Shown piece after piece: positions 7,430 through 15,797 of a stretch of DNA of 35,814 nt. A program made the translations under genes and the position numbers. Within the stretch, counting starts at the first letter, position 1. Each line of letters begins with the position of its first letter. The DNA is taken from NCBI GenBank assembly GCA_020847355.1, contig JADLCG010000149.1, positions 1 to 35,814 of the forward strand, read 5' to 3'. The notes under the pieces are model-generated. The model ran no database searches. It was not told where the DNA came from and saw only the letters and a list, made by a program, of their open reading frames with translations. Source of the stretch: Anaerolineales bacterium. GTDB taxonomy: Bacteria > Chloroflexota > Anaerolineae > Anaerolineales > Villigracilaceae.

Positions 7430-8307
7430 AAAACAGATTCCGTCTCAGCTTTACGCATGGATTGGAAAGAAGCGATGGCAACTTCCAGCATGGTCGCGTC
7501 TGGCGTGCGCGTTGTGAGATGTTGCATGGCTAAATTAGGTTTGATCAACAATTTCACCAGCGGATTGTTGAGGTGATTCGCAGTCCAGCGGATGTATTCG
7601 ATCGCCAGACCCGCTAAAATTGGAATGAATAAAACGCGGCTCAGTAAGCGCCAAACGATTGGCAATGGACCTAAAGCGGTGAAGATCAAAATGGAAAATA
7701 AAATTACCGTCAATAGAAAAGCAGTGCCGCAACGCGCATGTTCGATGGGGTATTTGGCGACAACTTCAGGCGTTAATTCCGCGCCGGCTTCATAGGCGTT
7801 GATGGTTTTATGTTCCGCGCCGTGATACATGAATAAGCGCTTCACGTCTGGCGTGAAGCTGATCGCCCAAATGTAAACGATGAAGAATAGCAAACGTAAA
7901 ACGCCTTCGGCAAGGTTGTTGAGCCACGGACTCCAGCCGAGATAATGTTCCGCCAGCCCGCCCAGACCGGCGGGGAGCAAAAAGAAGAGTCCAATGCCGA
8001 GGGCGAGCGAAATGCCCAAAGTTAGGTAAAGAGCCGGACCTTCTAGTTTCTCATCCTCGCCCGTTTGCGTATTCGCGGAGATGGTCAAGGCTTTCATGCC
8101 GAGTCCCAGCGCGTCCCACAATAAAATCACGCCGCGCAAAAAAGGGATTTTTGTAATTTTGGAACGATAGACGTTAGCAAGCTTTTCAGTGTGGGTGACA
8201 ATGCTTCCATCCGGCGCGCGCATGGCAATGGCAAACGCTTTTTGACCGCGCATCATCACGCCTTCAATCACGGCTTGCCCGCCATAAGCGATAATTCGAT
8301 CTTCCAT
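7426..8307 (-). CDS. DUF1385 family membrane protein (YqhQ-like)
   Basis: 293-residue member of the DUF1385 family, whose best-known member is Bacillus YqhQ. The family's molecular function is unsettled. Diagnostic motifs are GGQAVIEGVMMRG near the N-terminus (residues 9-21), the YHGAEHKTINAYE segment (161-173) and HARCGTAF (190-197). The His, Glu and Cys residues of the last two lie between membrane helices (about 93-113, 137-152, 195-235) and look like a possible metal site. The gene abuts the stop of the upstream dipeptidase and overlaps the downstream membrane protein gene by 4 nt, so all three are one transcript. The length is normal for the family. Confidence 0.9.
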   Translation of the reverse strand: MEDRIIAYGGQAVIEGVMMRGQKAFAIAMRAPDGSIVTHTEKLANVYRSKITKIPFLRGVILLWDALGLGMKALTISANTQTGEDEKLEGPALYLTLGISLALGIGLFFLLPAGLGGLAEHYLGWSPWLNNLAEGVLRLLFFIVYIWAISFTPDVKRLFMYHGAEHKTINAYEAGAELTPEVVAKYPIEHARCGTAFLLTVILFSILIFTALGPLPIVWRLLSRVLFIPILAGLAIEYIRWTANHLNNPLVKLLIKPNLAMQHLTTRTPDATMLEVAIASFQSMRKAETESVL

Positions 8308-9678
8308 CTAGGCGCTCAAATTGTTGATCATGTGAATTAATGCGTCAATGCCTTTGTACCACGTGGGCAGGTGCAGTTTTTCGTTGGGAGAGTGCGCGTC
8401 GCCGTCCGGCAGGGCGAAACCGCAGAGGACAGAATCCACGCCGACGTATTGTTGCAATTGAACGACCACGCCAATCGAGCCGCCTTCGCGCGCGAAATAA
8501 GGCTTTCTACCCCAAATTTTTTCTTGCGCTTTGGCGAGCGCCTGCACGCCGATGTTATCCACTTCGGTCAGCGCCGCGCCAGCGTTGTGCAAGCCGATCA
8601 ATTCCCATTTGATTGTTTTGGGCGCGTTCTTCTTCAAATAGGCTTTCAGTTGTTTGAAAACTTCTTCAGGAGTTTGATTCGGCACGAGCCGGCATGAAAT
8701 TTTTGCCATTGCCCAAGCCGGCAACACCGTTTTAGAACCCTGACCCGTAAAACCGGAGAGTAAACCGTTGATCTCTAAAGTGGGTCTGCCGCCGACTCTT
8801 TCCGCGGGCGAAAATTGCGGCTCGCCCCATAACTCTGGCGCGCCGGTAATCTTGAGCAATTCTTTGCGGTTATCGCTGGGCAGACGTTTGAATTCGGCGT
8901 GTTCCTTCGCGCTGATCTTGCGGACTTTATCGTAAAAGCCCGGCAGAGTCACTTTGCCTTTTTTATCGTGCATTCCGGCGATCAATTCAGCTAAGGCTTG
9001 CGCCGGGTTATGGATTGTGCCGCCAAACCCGCCGGAGTGTAAATCTTTGCTTGGTCCATACACGCGCAATTCGGCGTACATCAAGCCGCGCAAACCAGTC
9101 ACAATTGCCGGTTGATTCGGTCCCAACATTCCCGCATCCGGGTTCAAACAAAAATCGGCTTTCAACATGCCTTTATGTTTCTTGATGAACTCGCCGAGAT
9201 GTTCCGAGCCAATTTCTTCTTCGCCTTCGATCAGCCACTTGATATTCACTTTCAAAGCGCCGCTTTTCAAAACGGATTCAACCGCATAGATCGAAGCCAT
9301 AACTTGCGCCTTCATATCCGAAGAGCCGCGCGCGTATAAATTTTCGCCGCGCACTTCTGCCTTAAAAGGATCGGATTTCCATAACTCAAGCGGGTCTACC
9401 GGCTGAACGTCATAATGACCGTAGATCATCATCACTGGCGCGTCTTTTCCGGCGTTCAGCCAATCGCCATAGACCACTGGATGTCCGCCGGTTGGCATAA
9501 TTTGCACGTGTTCCATGCCGATACTTTTTAACTTATTAGCGATCCACTCGGCGCCGCGTTGCATGTCCTGATTATTTTCATCTAAAGTGGAAATGCTCGG
9601 AATGGCGATAATTTCTTTCAACTGTTCCAAAAAGCTGGCTTGATTTTGACGAGCGTATTCAAGGGCAGTGTTTGACAT
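8308..9678 (-). CDS. M20-family dipeptidase
   Basis: 456-residue cytosolic two-metal peptidase of the M20/M25/M40 group, of the kind that cleaves dipeptides or short peptides. Metal ligands and catalytic residues can be seen: His88 and Asp90 in GHYDVQP, bridging Asp121 in SSDMKA, catalytic Glu154 with ligand Glu155 in EGEEEIGS, Asp181, and the C-terminal His in the AHSPNE motif. The lid/dimerisation domain lies between, starting near residue 200. No signal peptide is present. The ATG has an AGGAG site. The stop codon directly adjoins the DUF1385 start. With the peptide-type binding protein gene just upstream it may form part of peptide use, but the 90-nt gap leaves that open. Confidence 0.93.
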   Translation of the reverse strand: MSNTALEYARQNQASFLEQLKEIIAIPSISTLDENNQDMQRGAEWIANKLKSIGMEHVQIMPTGGHPVVYGDWLNAGKDAPVMMIYGHYDVQPVDPLELWKSDPFKAEVRGENLYARGSSDMKAQVMASIYAVESVLKSGALKVNIKWLIEGEEEIGSEHLGEFIKKHKGMLKADFCLNPDAGMLGPNQPAIVTGLRGLMYAELRVYGPSKDLHSGGFGGTIHNPAQALAELIAGMHDKKGKVTLPGFYDKVRKISAKEHAEFKRLPSDNRKELLKITGAPELWGEPQFSPAERVGGRPTLEINGLLSGFTGQGSKTVLPAWAMAKISCRLVPNQTPEEVFKQLKAYLKKNAPKTIKWELIGLHNAGAALTEVDNIGVQALAKAQEKIWGRKPYFAREGGSIGVVVQLQQYVGVDSVLCGFALPDGDAHSPNEKLHLPTWYKGIDALIHMINNLSA

Positions 9679-9767
9679 CTTGAACTCCTATGTGATTTTA
9701 TGACGCGCGCTTCGGGCTTAAGCTGAAGCCTGATCAGCGCTTCTTGAACAGCCGCTTCGCCCAAGCT

Positions 9768-11459
9768 TTAGGGTGCGATCGTCGGCACGGCAGTTTCTTC
9801 CAATGCGCGGCGCGTCACCAGATACCATGTATTGATTGAAGATAATCTATCGCTGGTATCGTAAAGCGGCGCAACTTGCACGCCTTGCACTTGCGCGTCC
9901 ACGGCGTACGTGTAAACCGGATAATACAAAGGCAGAGAGGGCATTTCCTTTGTAAACACAACTTGGAAGTTGCGATATAACCGCGCCCTGTCTGAAAAAT
10001 CCGCTGTGATGCGGGCAGTCTCTAAATATTCGCTGGCGGTGCGGTTATCCCATTGCGAATAATTTTGTCCGCCGGTGGCTTCGGCTTGATGCCAAAAAAG
10101 GTAAGGGTCTGGGTCTGGCGTGCGCGCGGTGTTGAGATCCGCTAACGCCGCCTGATAATTTCTGGTCGTTAGAAAATCTTTCACCAAAGAATCATAGGAT
10201 ACGGCTTGCAGGTCCACTTTCACGCCGACTAACGCCCAATTTGCCTGAAGCGCCTGAGCGATTTGAGTGTGGAGTTCATCGTCTGGGTGGGTCAAGGTAA
10301 AGGTCAGGAATTGACCGTCTTTGGCGCGCACGTCTCCGCCGCCCGCCGGAATGACATAACCCTCTTGTTTGAGTAATGCGGCGGCGGCATCTGGGTCATA
10401 ATCCAGATGTTCAATATCCGTGTAGTAAGCCCATGAGCCGGGCAGGATCGGTCCATCCGCAACAATGGCTTGACCTTTCAAAATCTTTGAGGCGATTACG
10501 TTGCGGTTTGTCGCCAGCAATAAAGCGCGGCGCACATTGGCGTTTTGCAGAAATGGCACGGCGGTGTTGTTGTTATTGAGAAATACGAGGCTCAACTGCG
10601 GCAGACGGCTGGTGTAGATGGAGAGAGTCGGCTCGGTCAGCGCGGCTTGCAATACGTCGTCGGTGATGTGGCTCACGCCGAGAACTTCGCCGCTGTTGTA
10701 AGCGTCTAGCGCGCTGGCGGAAGTGGGGTAAAAACGAAAGACGATTTGCTCAATAAAAGCGCGGGGCAAGTAATATTCTTCATTGACCTTGAGCGTTATG
10801 CCGGTGATCTGACCGTTATTGACGATCAACGAATCGAATTTGTAGGGACCAGTTCCAATGGGTTTTAAATTGAACTCAGCCGCCGCAAGTTGATCCGCGG
10901 GAATATTTTCAAGCAGGTGTTTTGGCAAAATCCCAAAAGTGGCGTAATCTAAAAACGGCGCAAACGGTTCAGGCAGAATGAATTGCAAAGTCTGCTCGTT
11001 GAGTTTACGCACTTCAATTTGCGACCACAAATCTTTGATATCTTGAGGGAAGAGCGAGCCGGCGCCTTTGATAGTATCAATGGTGAAGATCACATCGTCG
11101 CTGGTGACTGGCTTGCCGTCATGCCATTTGGCGTTACTGCGAATGGAGAAATTGTAGGTCATGCCGTCTGCGGATTCGCCCCACGAATCTGCGAGGTCTG
11201 GTTGGGGCAAGCCGTCTCCGTCAAACTTAATCAGCCCGCTGAAGATTAAGCGGTCAATATCGCGGTCTACGGAGTTGTTCCAATCCAGCGCGGGGTTGAG
11301 CCGCCCGATTGAGCCGATCAAAGCCTCGGTGTAAATTCCGCCTGGGGCGGGTTTCGGCAGGATCGAAATACTCCCCGGCGATTGCTGACTCAATAATAAG
11401 AGCGCCACAATTACCAGCGTAACCGTCACAACCAAGATTTGCCAACGTAATTTCTTCAT
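9768..11459 (-). CDS. Membrane-anchored ABC substrate-binding protein, family 5
   Basis: 563-residue extracellular binding protein of the peptide/nickel family (SBP_bac_5, OppA-like). A single N-terminal hydrophobic stretch (about 7-25) without a lipobox cysteine suggests an uncleaved anchor or a plain signal peptide. The mature part begins near GGIYTEALIGSIGRLNPA and includes the family-typical 'W..S.DG.TY.F.IR....WHDG.PVTSDDV' region around residues 90-125. No permease or ATPase gene for it is nearby, so it must work with components encoded elsewhere. It ends in a short hydrophilic tail. The ligand (peptide, or another solute) cannot be read from the sequence. A structured stretch lies directly upstream of its start. 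Confidence 0.9.
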   Translation of the reverse strand: MKKLRWQILVVTVTLVIVALLLLSQQSPGSISILPKPAPGGIYTEALIGSIGRLNPALDWNNSVDRDIDRLIFSGLIKFDGDGLPQPDLADSWGESADGMTYNFSIRSNAKWHDGKPVTSDDVIFTIDTIKGAGSLFPQDIKDLWSQIEVRKLNEQTLQFILPEPFAPFLDYATFGILPKHLLENIPADQLAAAEFNLKPIGTGPYKFDSLIVNNGQITGITLKVNEEYYLPRAFIEQIVFRFYPTSASALDAYNSGEVLGVSHITDDVLQAALTEPTLSIYTSRLPQLSLVFLNNNNTAVPFLQNANVRRALLLATNRNVIASKILKGQAIVADGPILPGSWAYYTDIEHLDYDPDAAAALLKQEGYVIPAGGGDVRAKDGQFLTFTLTHPDDELHTQIAQALQANWALVGVKVDLQAVSYDSLVKDFLTTRNYQAALADLNTARTPDPDPYLFWHQAEATGGQNYSQWDNRTASEYLETARITADFSDRARLYRNFQVVFTKEMPSLPLYYPVYTYAVDAQVQGVQVAPLYDTSDRLSSINTWYLVTRRALEETAVPTIAP

Positions 11460-11476
11460 AATTTATGTAAATAAAG

Positions 11477-11537
11477 AAAGCCGCTTCAGCCTGAACCAAC
11501 ACCAGCACGGCGTGTTGAGTAATGGCGTAGCGGCTTT
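11477..11537 (-). terminator. Nested stem-loop between secG and the binding-protein gene
   Basis: An outer 9-bp stem (AAAGCCGCT / AGCGGCTTT) encloses an inner stem (CAACAC / GTGTTG). On the minus strand the outer stem is followed by TCTTTATTTAC, which gives it the look of a terminator for secG. It also ends only 17 nt before the next ATG, so it could be a leader structure for the binding-protein gene instead. Confidence 0.5.
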
Positions 11538-11553
11538 TGAGGGAAATGAATGC

Positions 11554-11781
11554 TTAATTTCCGCTGATGATAATGATGGCAATGACGAGCCCGAAAAAGA
11601 GCACGCTCAGAACAATTGTCATCCAGAAGAGCACGCGTTCCACCCCGCGGCGCGCGGTGAAAACTCCGCCGGTATCCGCGCCGGATAAACCGCCCAGCCC
11701 GGCGCCCTTGCTTTGCAAGATCACGCTGAGGATTAACCCAACCGAGATTATAATTAAAGAAATATCCAAAAAGTTTGACAT
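11554..11781 (-). CDS. secG: SecG, preprotein translocase subunit
   Basis: 75-residue inner-membrane subunit of the SecYEG channel, which assists export of proteins through the membrane. It has the family's two-helix plan: helix 1 (about 5-22), the conserved polar loop with LQSKGAGLGG and a following FTARRG segment, and helix 2 (about 50-70). The ATG at 11781 is chosen over an earlier in-frame start at 11844 because AAGGAGG sits ahead of it and the longer form would put a basic tail on a well-known start. It has its own promoter and is divergent from the PHP gene. Confidence 0.93.
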   Translation of the reverse strand: MSNFLDISLIIISVGLILSVILQSKGAGLGGLSGADTGGVFTARRGVERVLFWMTIVLSVLFFGLVIAIIIISGN

Positions 11782-11811
11782 TCGAAGAGCCTCCTTAAAT
11801 TTAGCGGGCAA

Positions 11812-11841
11812 ATTATACCTGTTTGTAAAGCGAATCGTCAA
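11812..11841 (-). promoter_or_regulatory. secG promoter
   Basis: On the minus strand TTGACG, an 18-nt spacer and a perfect TATAAT. Transcription would begin about 24 nt ahead of the secG start codon, leaving room for the AAGGAGG ribosome site. It lies in the 95-bp divergent gap with the PHP gene. Confidence 0.75.
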
Positions 11842-11876
11842 CAAGGCTTGGTTTAATTTATTTGCGAGGAATGTCC

Positions 11877-12938
11877 ATGCACGAAGTCGTCGTCAATTTG
11901 CACATGCACACCCGATATTCTGACGGAAGCGGAATTCACAAAGACCTTGCGGCGGCGGCGCTCAAAACGGATGTGGATGCGATCATCGTCACCGACCATA
12001 ATATTTTAACGCACGGTTTTGAGGGGTATTACAAAGAAAAGAACAAAAAAATTTTAATGCTCATCGGCGAGGAAGTGCACGATCAGGCGCGCAACCCGCA
12101 GAAAAACCATTTGCTTGTCTTCAATGCGGGGCGGGAAGTCGCTACATTTGCGGACGATCCGCAGAGGTTGATTCAGATTGTCCGCGAATCGGGCGGGCTG
12201 GCTTTTTTGGCTCACCCAAACGATCCCGAAGCCCCGGCTTTTCGGGAGACGGATATCTCGTGGGAAGATTGGTCTGTGCAGAACTATACCGGCATAGAAT
12301 TGTGGAACGCGCTCAGCGAGTTGAAAACTGTTGTGCCGACGAAATTGCACGGCGCGTTTTATGCGTTCTTCCCAAGTTTTGTAGCCAGTCAGCCCATCCC
12401 CGCCACATTGACAAAATGGGACGAACTGCTCGCCAGCGGCAGGCGCGTGGCGGCGATTGGCGGCTCCGACGCGCACGCTTTGCAGATGAGTATGGGCGCT
12501 ATTCGGCGCACAATTTTCCCGTATGAATTTCACTTTCGGACGGTCAACACGCACGTTTTGATTTCCGAGCCGTTGAGCGGCGCTGTGGACACAGATAAGC
12601 GCTTGATTTATGAAGCTCTCGCCAATGGACAATGTTTTGTAGGCTACGATTTACCCGCTTCGACGCGAAATTTTCGCTTCACTGCCCAAGGGAAGGATGG
12701 TTCGGTTTCGATGGGCGCTGAGATACCCGCGAAGGGCGGCGTGACTTTGCAAGCCAAACTCCCGTTGGCGGCGGAATTGCGCTTGCTGAAGGATGGCCAG
12801 GTTTTGCAAACTCTGAAAAATCAACAAGCCTGCATCCATATCACTACTGAGCCGGGCGTGTATCGCATTGAGGCTTACCGAAATTATTTGGGCAAGCGTC
12901 GCGGCTGGATTTATAGCAACCCGATTTATGTCAGATGA
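11877..12938 (+). CDS. PHP-domain metal-dependent phosphoesterase
   Basis: 353 residues. The N-terminal PHP domain carries metal ligands His9, His11 and Asp16 (NLHMHTRYSDGSG), Asp40-His41 (TDHN), Glu65, His113 (AHPND) and a late GSDAH. That is the full set expected for a trinuclear-metal phosphoesterase of this family. The last 90 or so residues are a beta-rich appendage, possibly an Ig-like or carbohydrate-contact domain. The ATG at 11877 is preferred to a nearby upstream TTG or ATG because GAGGA sits 6 nt before it. No signal peptide is present. The substrate is unknown; phosphoesters of nucleotides or sugars are possible. It is transcribed away from secG. Confidence 0.85.
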   Translation: MHEVVVNLHMHTRYSDGSGIHKDLAAAALKTDVDAIIVTDHNILTHGFEGYYKEKNKKILMLIGEEVHDQARNPQKNHLLVFNAGREVATFADDPQRLIQIVRESGGLAFLAHPNDPEAPAFRETDISWEDWSVQNYTGIELWNALSELKTVVPTKLHGAFYAFFPSFVASQPIPATLTKWDELLASGRRVAAIGGSDAHALQMSMGAIRRTIFPYEFHFRTVNTHVLISEPLSGAVDTDKRLIYEALANGQCFVGYDLPASTRNFRFTAQGKDGSVSMGAEIPAKGGVTLQAKLPLAAELRLLKDGQVLQTLKNQQACIHITTEPGVYRIEAYRNYLGKRRGWIYSNPIYVR

Positions 12939-13053
12939 GAAAATGCCTTTCGGACGGAAGCCAGTTTCGGCGGAGTCCGGGGCGGTTTTTCGTCAAGAAG
13001 TGTGGTAAACTCACGCTCGTTAAATTTAGGTGCGTGGTTTTATACGTGCCTTT

Positions 13054-13085
13054 CCGTTCTTGGCAAGCCGACGGTTTGAACAAGA
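13054..13085 (+). other. Possible structured leader of rpsF
   Basis: Between the PHP gene and rpsF, TTGGC / GCCGA can pair, and TCTTG can pair with CAAGA further out, with a CCG triplet in the inner part. The rpsF leaders of many bacteria carry an S6:S18-binding element built around a bulged CCG. The match here is only loose. Confidence 0.25.
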
Positions 13086-13113
13086 GCATACCCATGGAAA
13101 GGAGGATTTCCCA

Positions 13114-13398
13114 ATGCGTAAATATGAGTTAGTTTGCATCTTCCAACCCGATTTGGATGAGACCGCGTTTAACGGCGCGCTCGACAAGGTGAAGGGTTGG
13201 ATTAGCGAATCTGGCGGTAGCGTTGATAAGGTGGATGTTTGGGGTCGGCGCAAGTTGGCTTACATCATCAAGAAACACCGCGAAGGACAATACGTCCTTT
13301 TGAACGTCTCTTTGGCGCCAGCCGCTACGACAGATTTGGAACGAAATATTCGTTACCAAGAAAATATTATGCGTCACATGCTTTCTGTGGTTGGTTAG
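13114..13398 (+). CDS. rpsF: 30S ribosomal protein S6
   Basis: 94-residue S6, which pairs with S18 on the platform of the small subunit. It begins MRKYELVCIFQPDLDE and holds the typical WGRRKLAYIIKKHREGQYVLLNV block. An earlier in-frame start exists, but the ATG at 13114 follows AAAGGAGG at ideal distance and gives the usual family length. It is the first gene of the rpsF-ssb-rpsR operon. The acidic C-terminal tail of proteobacterial S6 is absent, as is common outside that group. Confidence 0.97.
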   Translation: MRKYELVCIFQPDLDETAFNGALDKVKGWISESGGSVDKVDVWGRRKLAYIIKKHREGQYVLLNVSLAPAATTDLERNIRYQENIMRHMLSVVG

Positions 13399-13446
13399 TT
13401 GACGCTTGTCTTCGCCCGGCAATTTTAGAATGACAAGGAGATTGAT

Positions 13447-13866
13447 ATGAGCCGAGGACTTAATAAAGTTCAGATCATCGGTCATCTCGGAAAAGACCCT
13501 GAAATGCGTTATACGCCTTCAGGCAAACCGGTGACCACTTTTTCTGTGGCAGTCAGCCGCGCTTGGAATAGCGCCGATGGCGAACGTCATAATGAAACTG
13601 AATGGTTCAACGTGGTGACTTGGGGCAACCTAGCTGAAATTTGCAAGCAATACTTGGTCAAAGGTCAGCAGGTTTATATTGAAGGTCGGCTTCAAACCCG
13701 CCACTGGGACGATAAAGAAGGTCAAAAGCGAACCAGCGTGGAGATTGTCGCCAACGAGATGATGATGCTGGGCGACCGACACAACGGCAACAACCATGCC
13801 CAAGATGAAGACGCAACCTCGGCGGAGCAGACTCCCGCTTCTGCTGAGGATGAATTTCCGTTCTAA
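13447..13866 (+). CDS. ssb: Single-stranded DNA-binding protein
   Basis: 139-residue SSB. The OB fold (about 1-108) starts MSRGLNKVQIIGHLGKDPE and contains FSVAVSRAW, WFNVVTWG and VYIEGRLQTR. A disordered Gln/Ala-rich linker leads to the acidic tip DEFPF, the docking peptide for DNA-repair and replication proteins. It coats single-stranded DNA during replication, repair and recombination. Its place between rpsF and rpsR is the classic arrangement. The start follows AAGGAG. Confidence 0.97.
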   Translation: MSRGLNKVQIIGHLGKDPEMRYTPSGKPVTTFSVAVSRAWNSADGERHNETEWFNVVTWGNLAEICKQYLVKGQQVYIEGRLQTRHWDDKEGQKRTSVEIVANEMMMLGDRHNGNNHAQDEDATSAEQTPASAEDEFPF

Positions 13867-13907
13867 CGCTTAAGCCTAAGTTTGAGCGAATTTGTTTGGA
13901 GTAAATT

Positions 13908-14186
13908 ATGAGTGACGAACGAAATTTTTCCGGCGGCGAAACTGGCGGCGGCGACCGCAAGTTCTTCGCAAAGCCTAAAGTCTGTCAGTTTTGCAACGAC
14001 AAAGCGATTACGATTGATTATAAGAATACGGATTTGCTACGCAAATACGTAACCGAAGAAGGCAAGATCCGCCCGCGCCGTCAAACTGGCGCTTGCGCCA
14101 AGCATCAGCGCTTGGTAGCCGCCGCCGTGAAGCAATCTCGGCATGTGGCTTTATTGCCCTTTGACGGAAAAATCAACGACCGCTAA
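13908..14186 (+). CDS. rpsR: 30S ribosomal protein S18
   Basis: 92 residues. It has the conserved [19 protein letters not shown]-type block and the [21 protein letters not shown] end. The N-terminal extension is Gly-rich (about 1-20). Cys residues at the CQFC pair and a further Cys in TGACAKHQR mark the zinc-binding (C+) form. The third gene of the operon, directly followed by a strong terminator. Confidence 0.97.
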   Translation: MSDERNFSGGETGGGDRKFFAKPKVCQFCNDKAITIDYKNTDLLRKYVTEEGKIRPRRQTGACAKHQRLVAAAVKQSRHVALLPFDGKINDR

Positions 14187-14197
14187 ACGCTAAATGA

Positions 14198-14233
14198 ATA
14201 CAGGGCATGGGAAAGCCCATGCCCTGTATTTTT
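14198..14233 (+). terminator. Terminator of the rpsF operon
   Basis: A 14-bp perfect stem (ATACAGGGCATGGG / CCCATGCCCTGTAT) with an AAAG loop and a T-run after it, 12 nt beyond the rpsR stop. It marks the end of the ribosomal operon. Confidence 0.93.
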
Positions 14234-14246
14234 AAGCCTGAGCATC

Positions 14247-14275
14247 TTGCAATTTAGGCAGGATGATTATTTAAC
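14247..14275 (+). promoter_or_regulatory. Promoter of the foldase gene
   Basis: TTGCAA and TTTAAC with a 17-nt spacer (each 4/6 to consensus), right after the rpsR terminator and about 45 nt ahead of the foldase ATG. Predicted only. Confidence 0.45.
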
Positions 14276-14318
14276 CTGTGGAGAAGCCGAAACGCTTCTG
14301 CATAAAGGAGTACGGAAT

Positions 14319-15731
14319 ATGTCGAACGAACCAGGTCATAAGCCTGCGGCGCATAAAAAGCACATTGCCCGCCTTGAACGCGAGCGAAAACAAACCAAAA
14401 TTGCCCTGTATACATTTTTTGGGATTTTGGCGGCGGTCGTCTTGTTGCTTGTTTATGGCTTTTTAGATGTAAATGTATTTCAATTGAACAAACCCGTCGC
14501 CAAAGTGGGCGATGTGGAAATCCCCGCTTCCGAATTTGAAGCCCGCGTCAAGCTTTATCGCGGTCAGCTTTTATCCAGCTACAACATGTATATGCAGTAT
14601 CAACAGTTTGGCATGGATACGACTCAGCAACTTCAGCAAATCGAAACTAGCTTGAACACGCCCGGCTTAATTGGAAAAACAATTGTTGAGCAATTGGTGA
14701 ATGACGAAATCATCCGTCAAGAAGCGGCGAAGTTAGGCATCACCGTCTCGCCTGAAGAGTTAGAGCAAAAAATTCAGGAAAGTTTTGATTACTACCCAAG
14801 CGGAAGCCCCACGCCAACCGTCACCCCAACTGAATTTGCGACTCCGGAGATTCCTGCCGAAGCCTTTACAGTTGTGACTAAAACGCCGCTGACTTCGCCC
14901 ACGCCTGAAGCAACCGCCACGTTGACCAGTTTGCCCGCCGTCACTGGCACGGTCGAATCCACGGCGACGCTTCAACCGACCGCTACCGCCACTTTCACGC
15001 CCACAGCCGTCCCAACCTTAACTGCTACCGTTGGACCAACGGCTACAGTTACGCCCACCGCCACGCCTTATACCTTAGATGGCTATAAAAATTTGTACGC
15101 TACAACCGTAGCCGGGTTTAGCAAATCTGGCATGAGCGAGGCGGATTATCGCAAATTTATTGAAACGCGCCTCTTGCAGAAAAAACTTGAAGATGCGGTG
15201 ATCAAGGACGTTGTGACAACCAAAGAAGAAGTGTGGGCGCGTCATATCTTAGTCGCCGACGCTACGCTGGCTGTCACAATTATTGAGAAATTAAAAGCCG
15301 GCGAGGATTTTGGCGAACTAGCGAAACAATATTCAACCGATACCGGCTCAGCCGTTAATGGCGGCGACCTCGGTTGGTTTAGCTCTGGTATGATGGTTCC
15401 AGAATTTGAAACTGCGGCGTTTGCGCTTGAAAAATCCGGCGATATTACCCAAGAGCCGGTTAAATCGCAATTCGGATATCACATCATTCAATTGATCGCC
15501 AAACGCGAAATTCTGCGCACCGAATCTGAAATCCAGACGGCGAAAGACGAAGCCTTCGCCAAATGGATCGCAGATGTGCGCGCAAAATATACAGTTGAAA
15601 TTTACGATAGCTTCTGGAAAACCCGCGAACCGCAAGAGCCGAACTTCATCACTATCGCTACCGAAGGCGCCGGGACTGCCATCGCGGCTCAAACTGCAAC
15701 CGCTAAAGCAGAACCAACTTCTACGCCGTAA
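14319..15731 (+). CDS. Parvulin-type peptidyl-prolyl isomerase, membrane-anchored, Thr/Pro insert
   Basis: 470-residue PrsA/SurA-like foldase that would help fold exported proteins at the outer face of the membrane. The ATG at 14319 is chosen because AAGGAG sits 8 nt ahead; an earlier TTG in frame has no such site. The order is a basic cytosolic segment (1-27), one membrane helix (28-48), a SurA-N-like helical domain (55-160), a Thr/Pro-rich stretch (162-250), further helices (255-300), and a parvulin domain (303-397) with WARHILVAD, NGGDLGWF and FGYHIIQ motifs. The Thr/Pro stretch divides the helical chaperone part in two. Such linkers are common in this genome's exported proteins but unusual in the middle of a foldase. 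Confidence 0.9.
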   Translation: MSNEPGHKPAAHKKHIARLERERKQTKIALYTFFGILAAVVLLLVYGFLDVNVFQLNKPVAKVGDVEIPASEFEARVKLYRGQLLSSYNMYMQYQQFGMDTTQQLQQIETSLNTPGLIGKTIVEQLVNDEIIRQEAAKLGITVSPEELEQKIQESFDYYPSGSPTPTVTPTEFATPEIPAEAFTVVTKTPLTSPTPEATATLTSLPAVTGTVESTATLQPTATATFTPTAVPTLTATVGPTATVTPTATPYTLDGYKNLYATTVAGFSKSGMSEADYRKFIETRLLQKKLEDAVIKDVVTTKEEVWARHILVADATLAVTIIEKLKAGEDFGELAKQYSTDTGSAVNGGDLGWFSSGMMVPEFETAAFALEKSGDITQEPVKSQFGYHIIQLIAKREILRTESEIQTAKDEAFAKWIADVRAKYTVEIYDSFWKTREPQEPNFITIATEGAGTAIAAQTATAKAEPTSTP

Positions 15732-15750
15732 GCGGAAGAAAAATATAAAT

Positions 15751-15788
15751 AAAGAGACAGTCCGCGAAAGCGGACTGTCTCTTTATTT
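15751..15788. terminator. Bidirectional terminator between foldase and smc
   Basis: A 15-bp perfect stem with a GAAA tetraloop, flanked by A- and T-rich sequence on both sides. It sits between two converging genes and can stop transcription from both, which fits its symmetry. Confidence 0.9.
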
Positions 15789-15797
15789 CGCTCTAAA

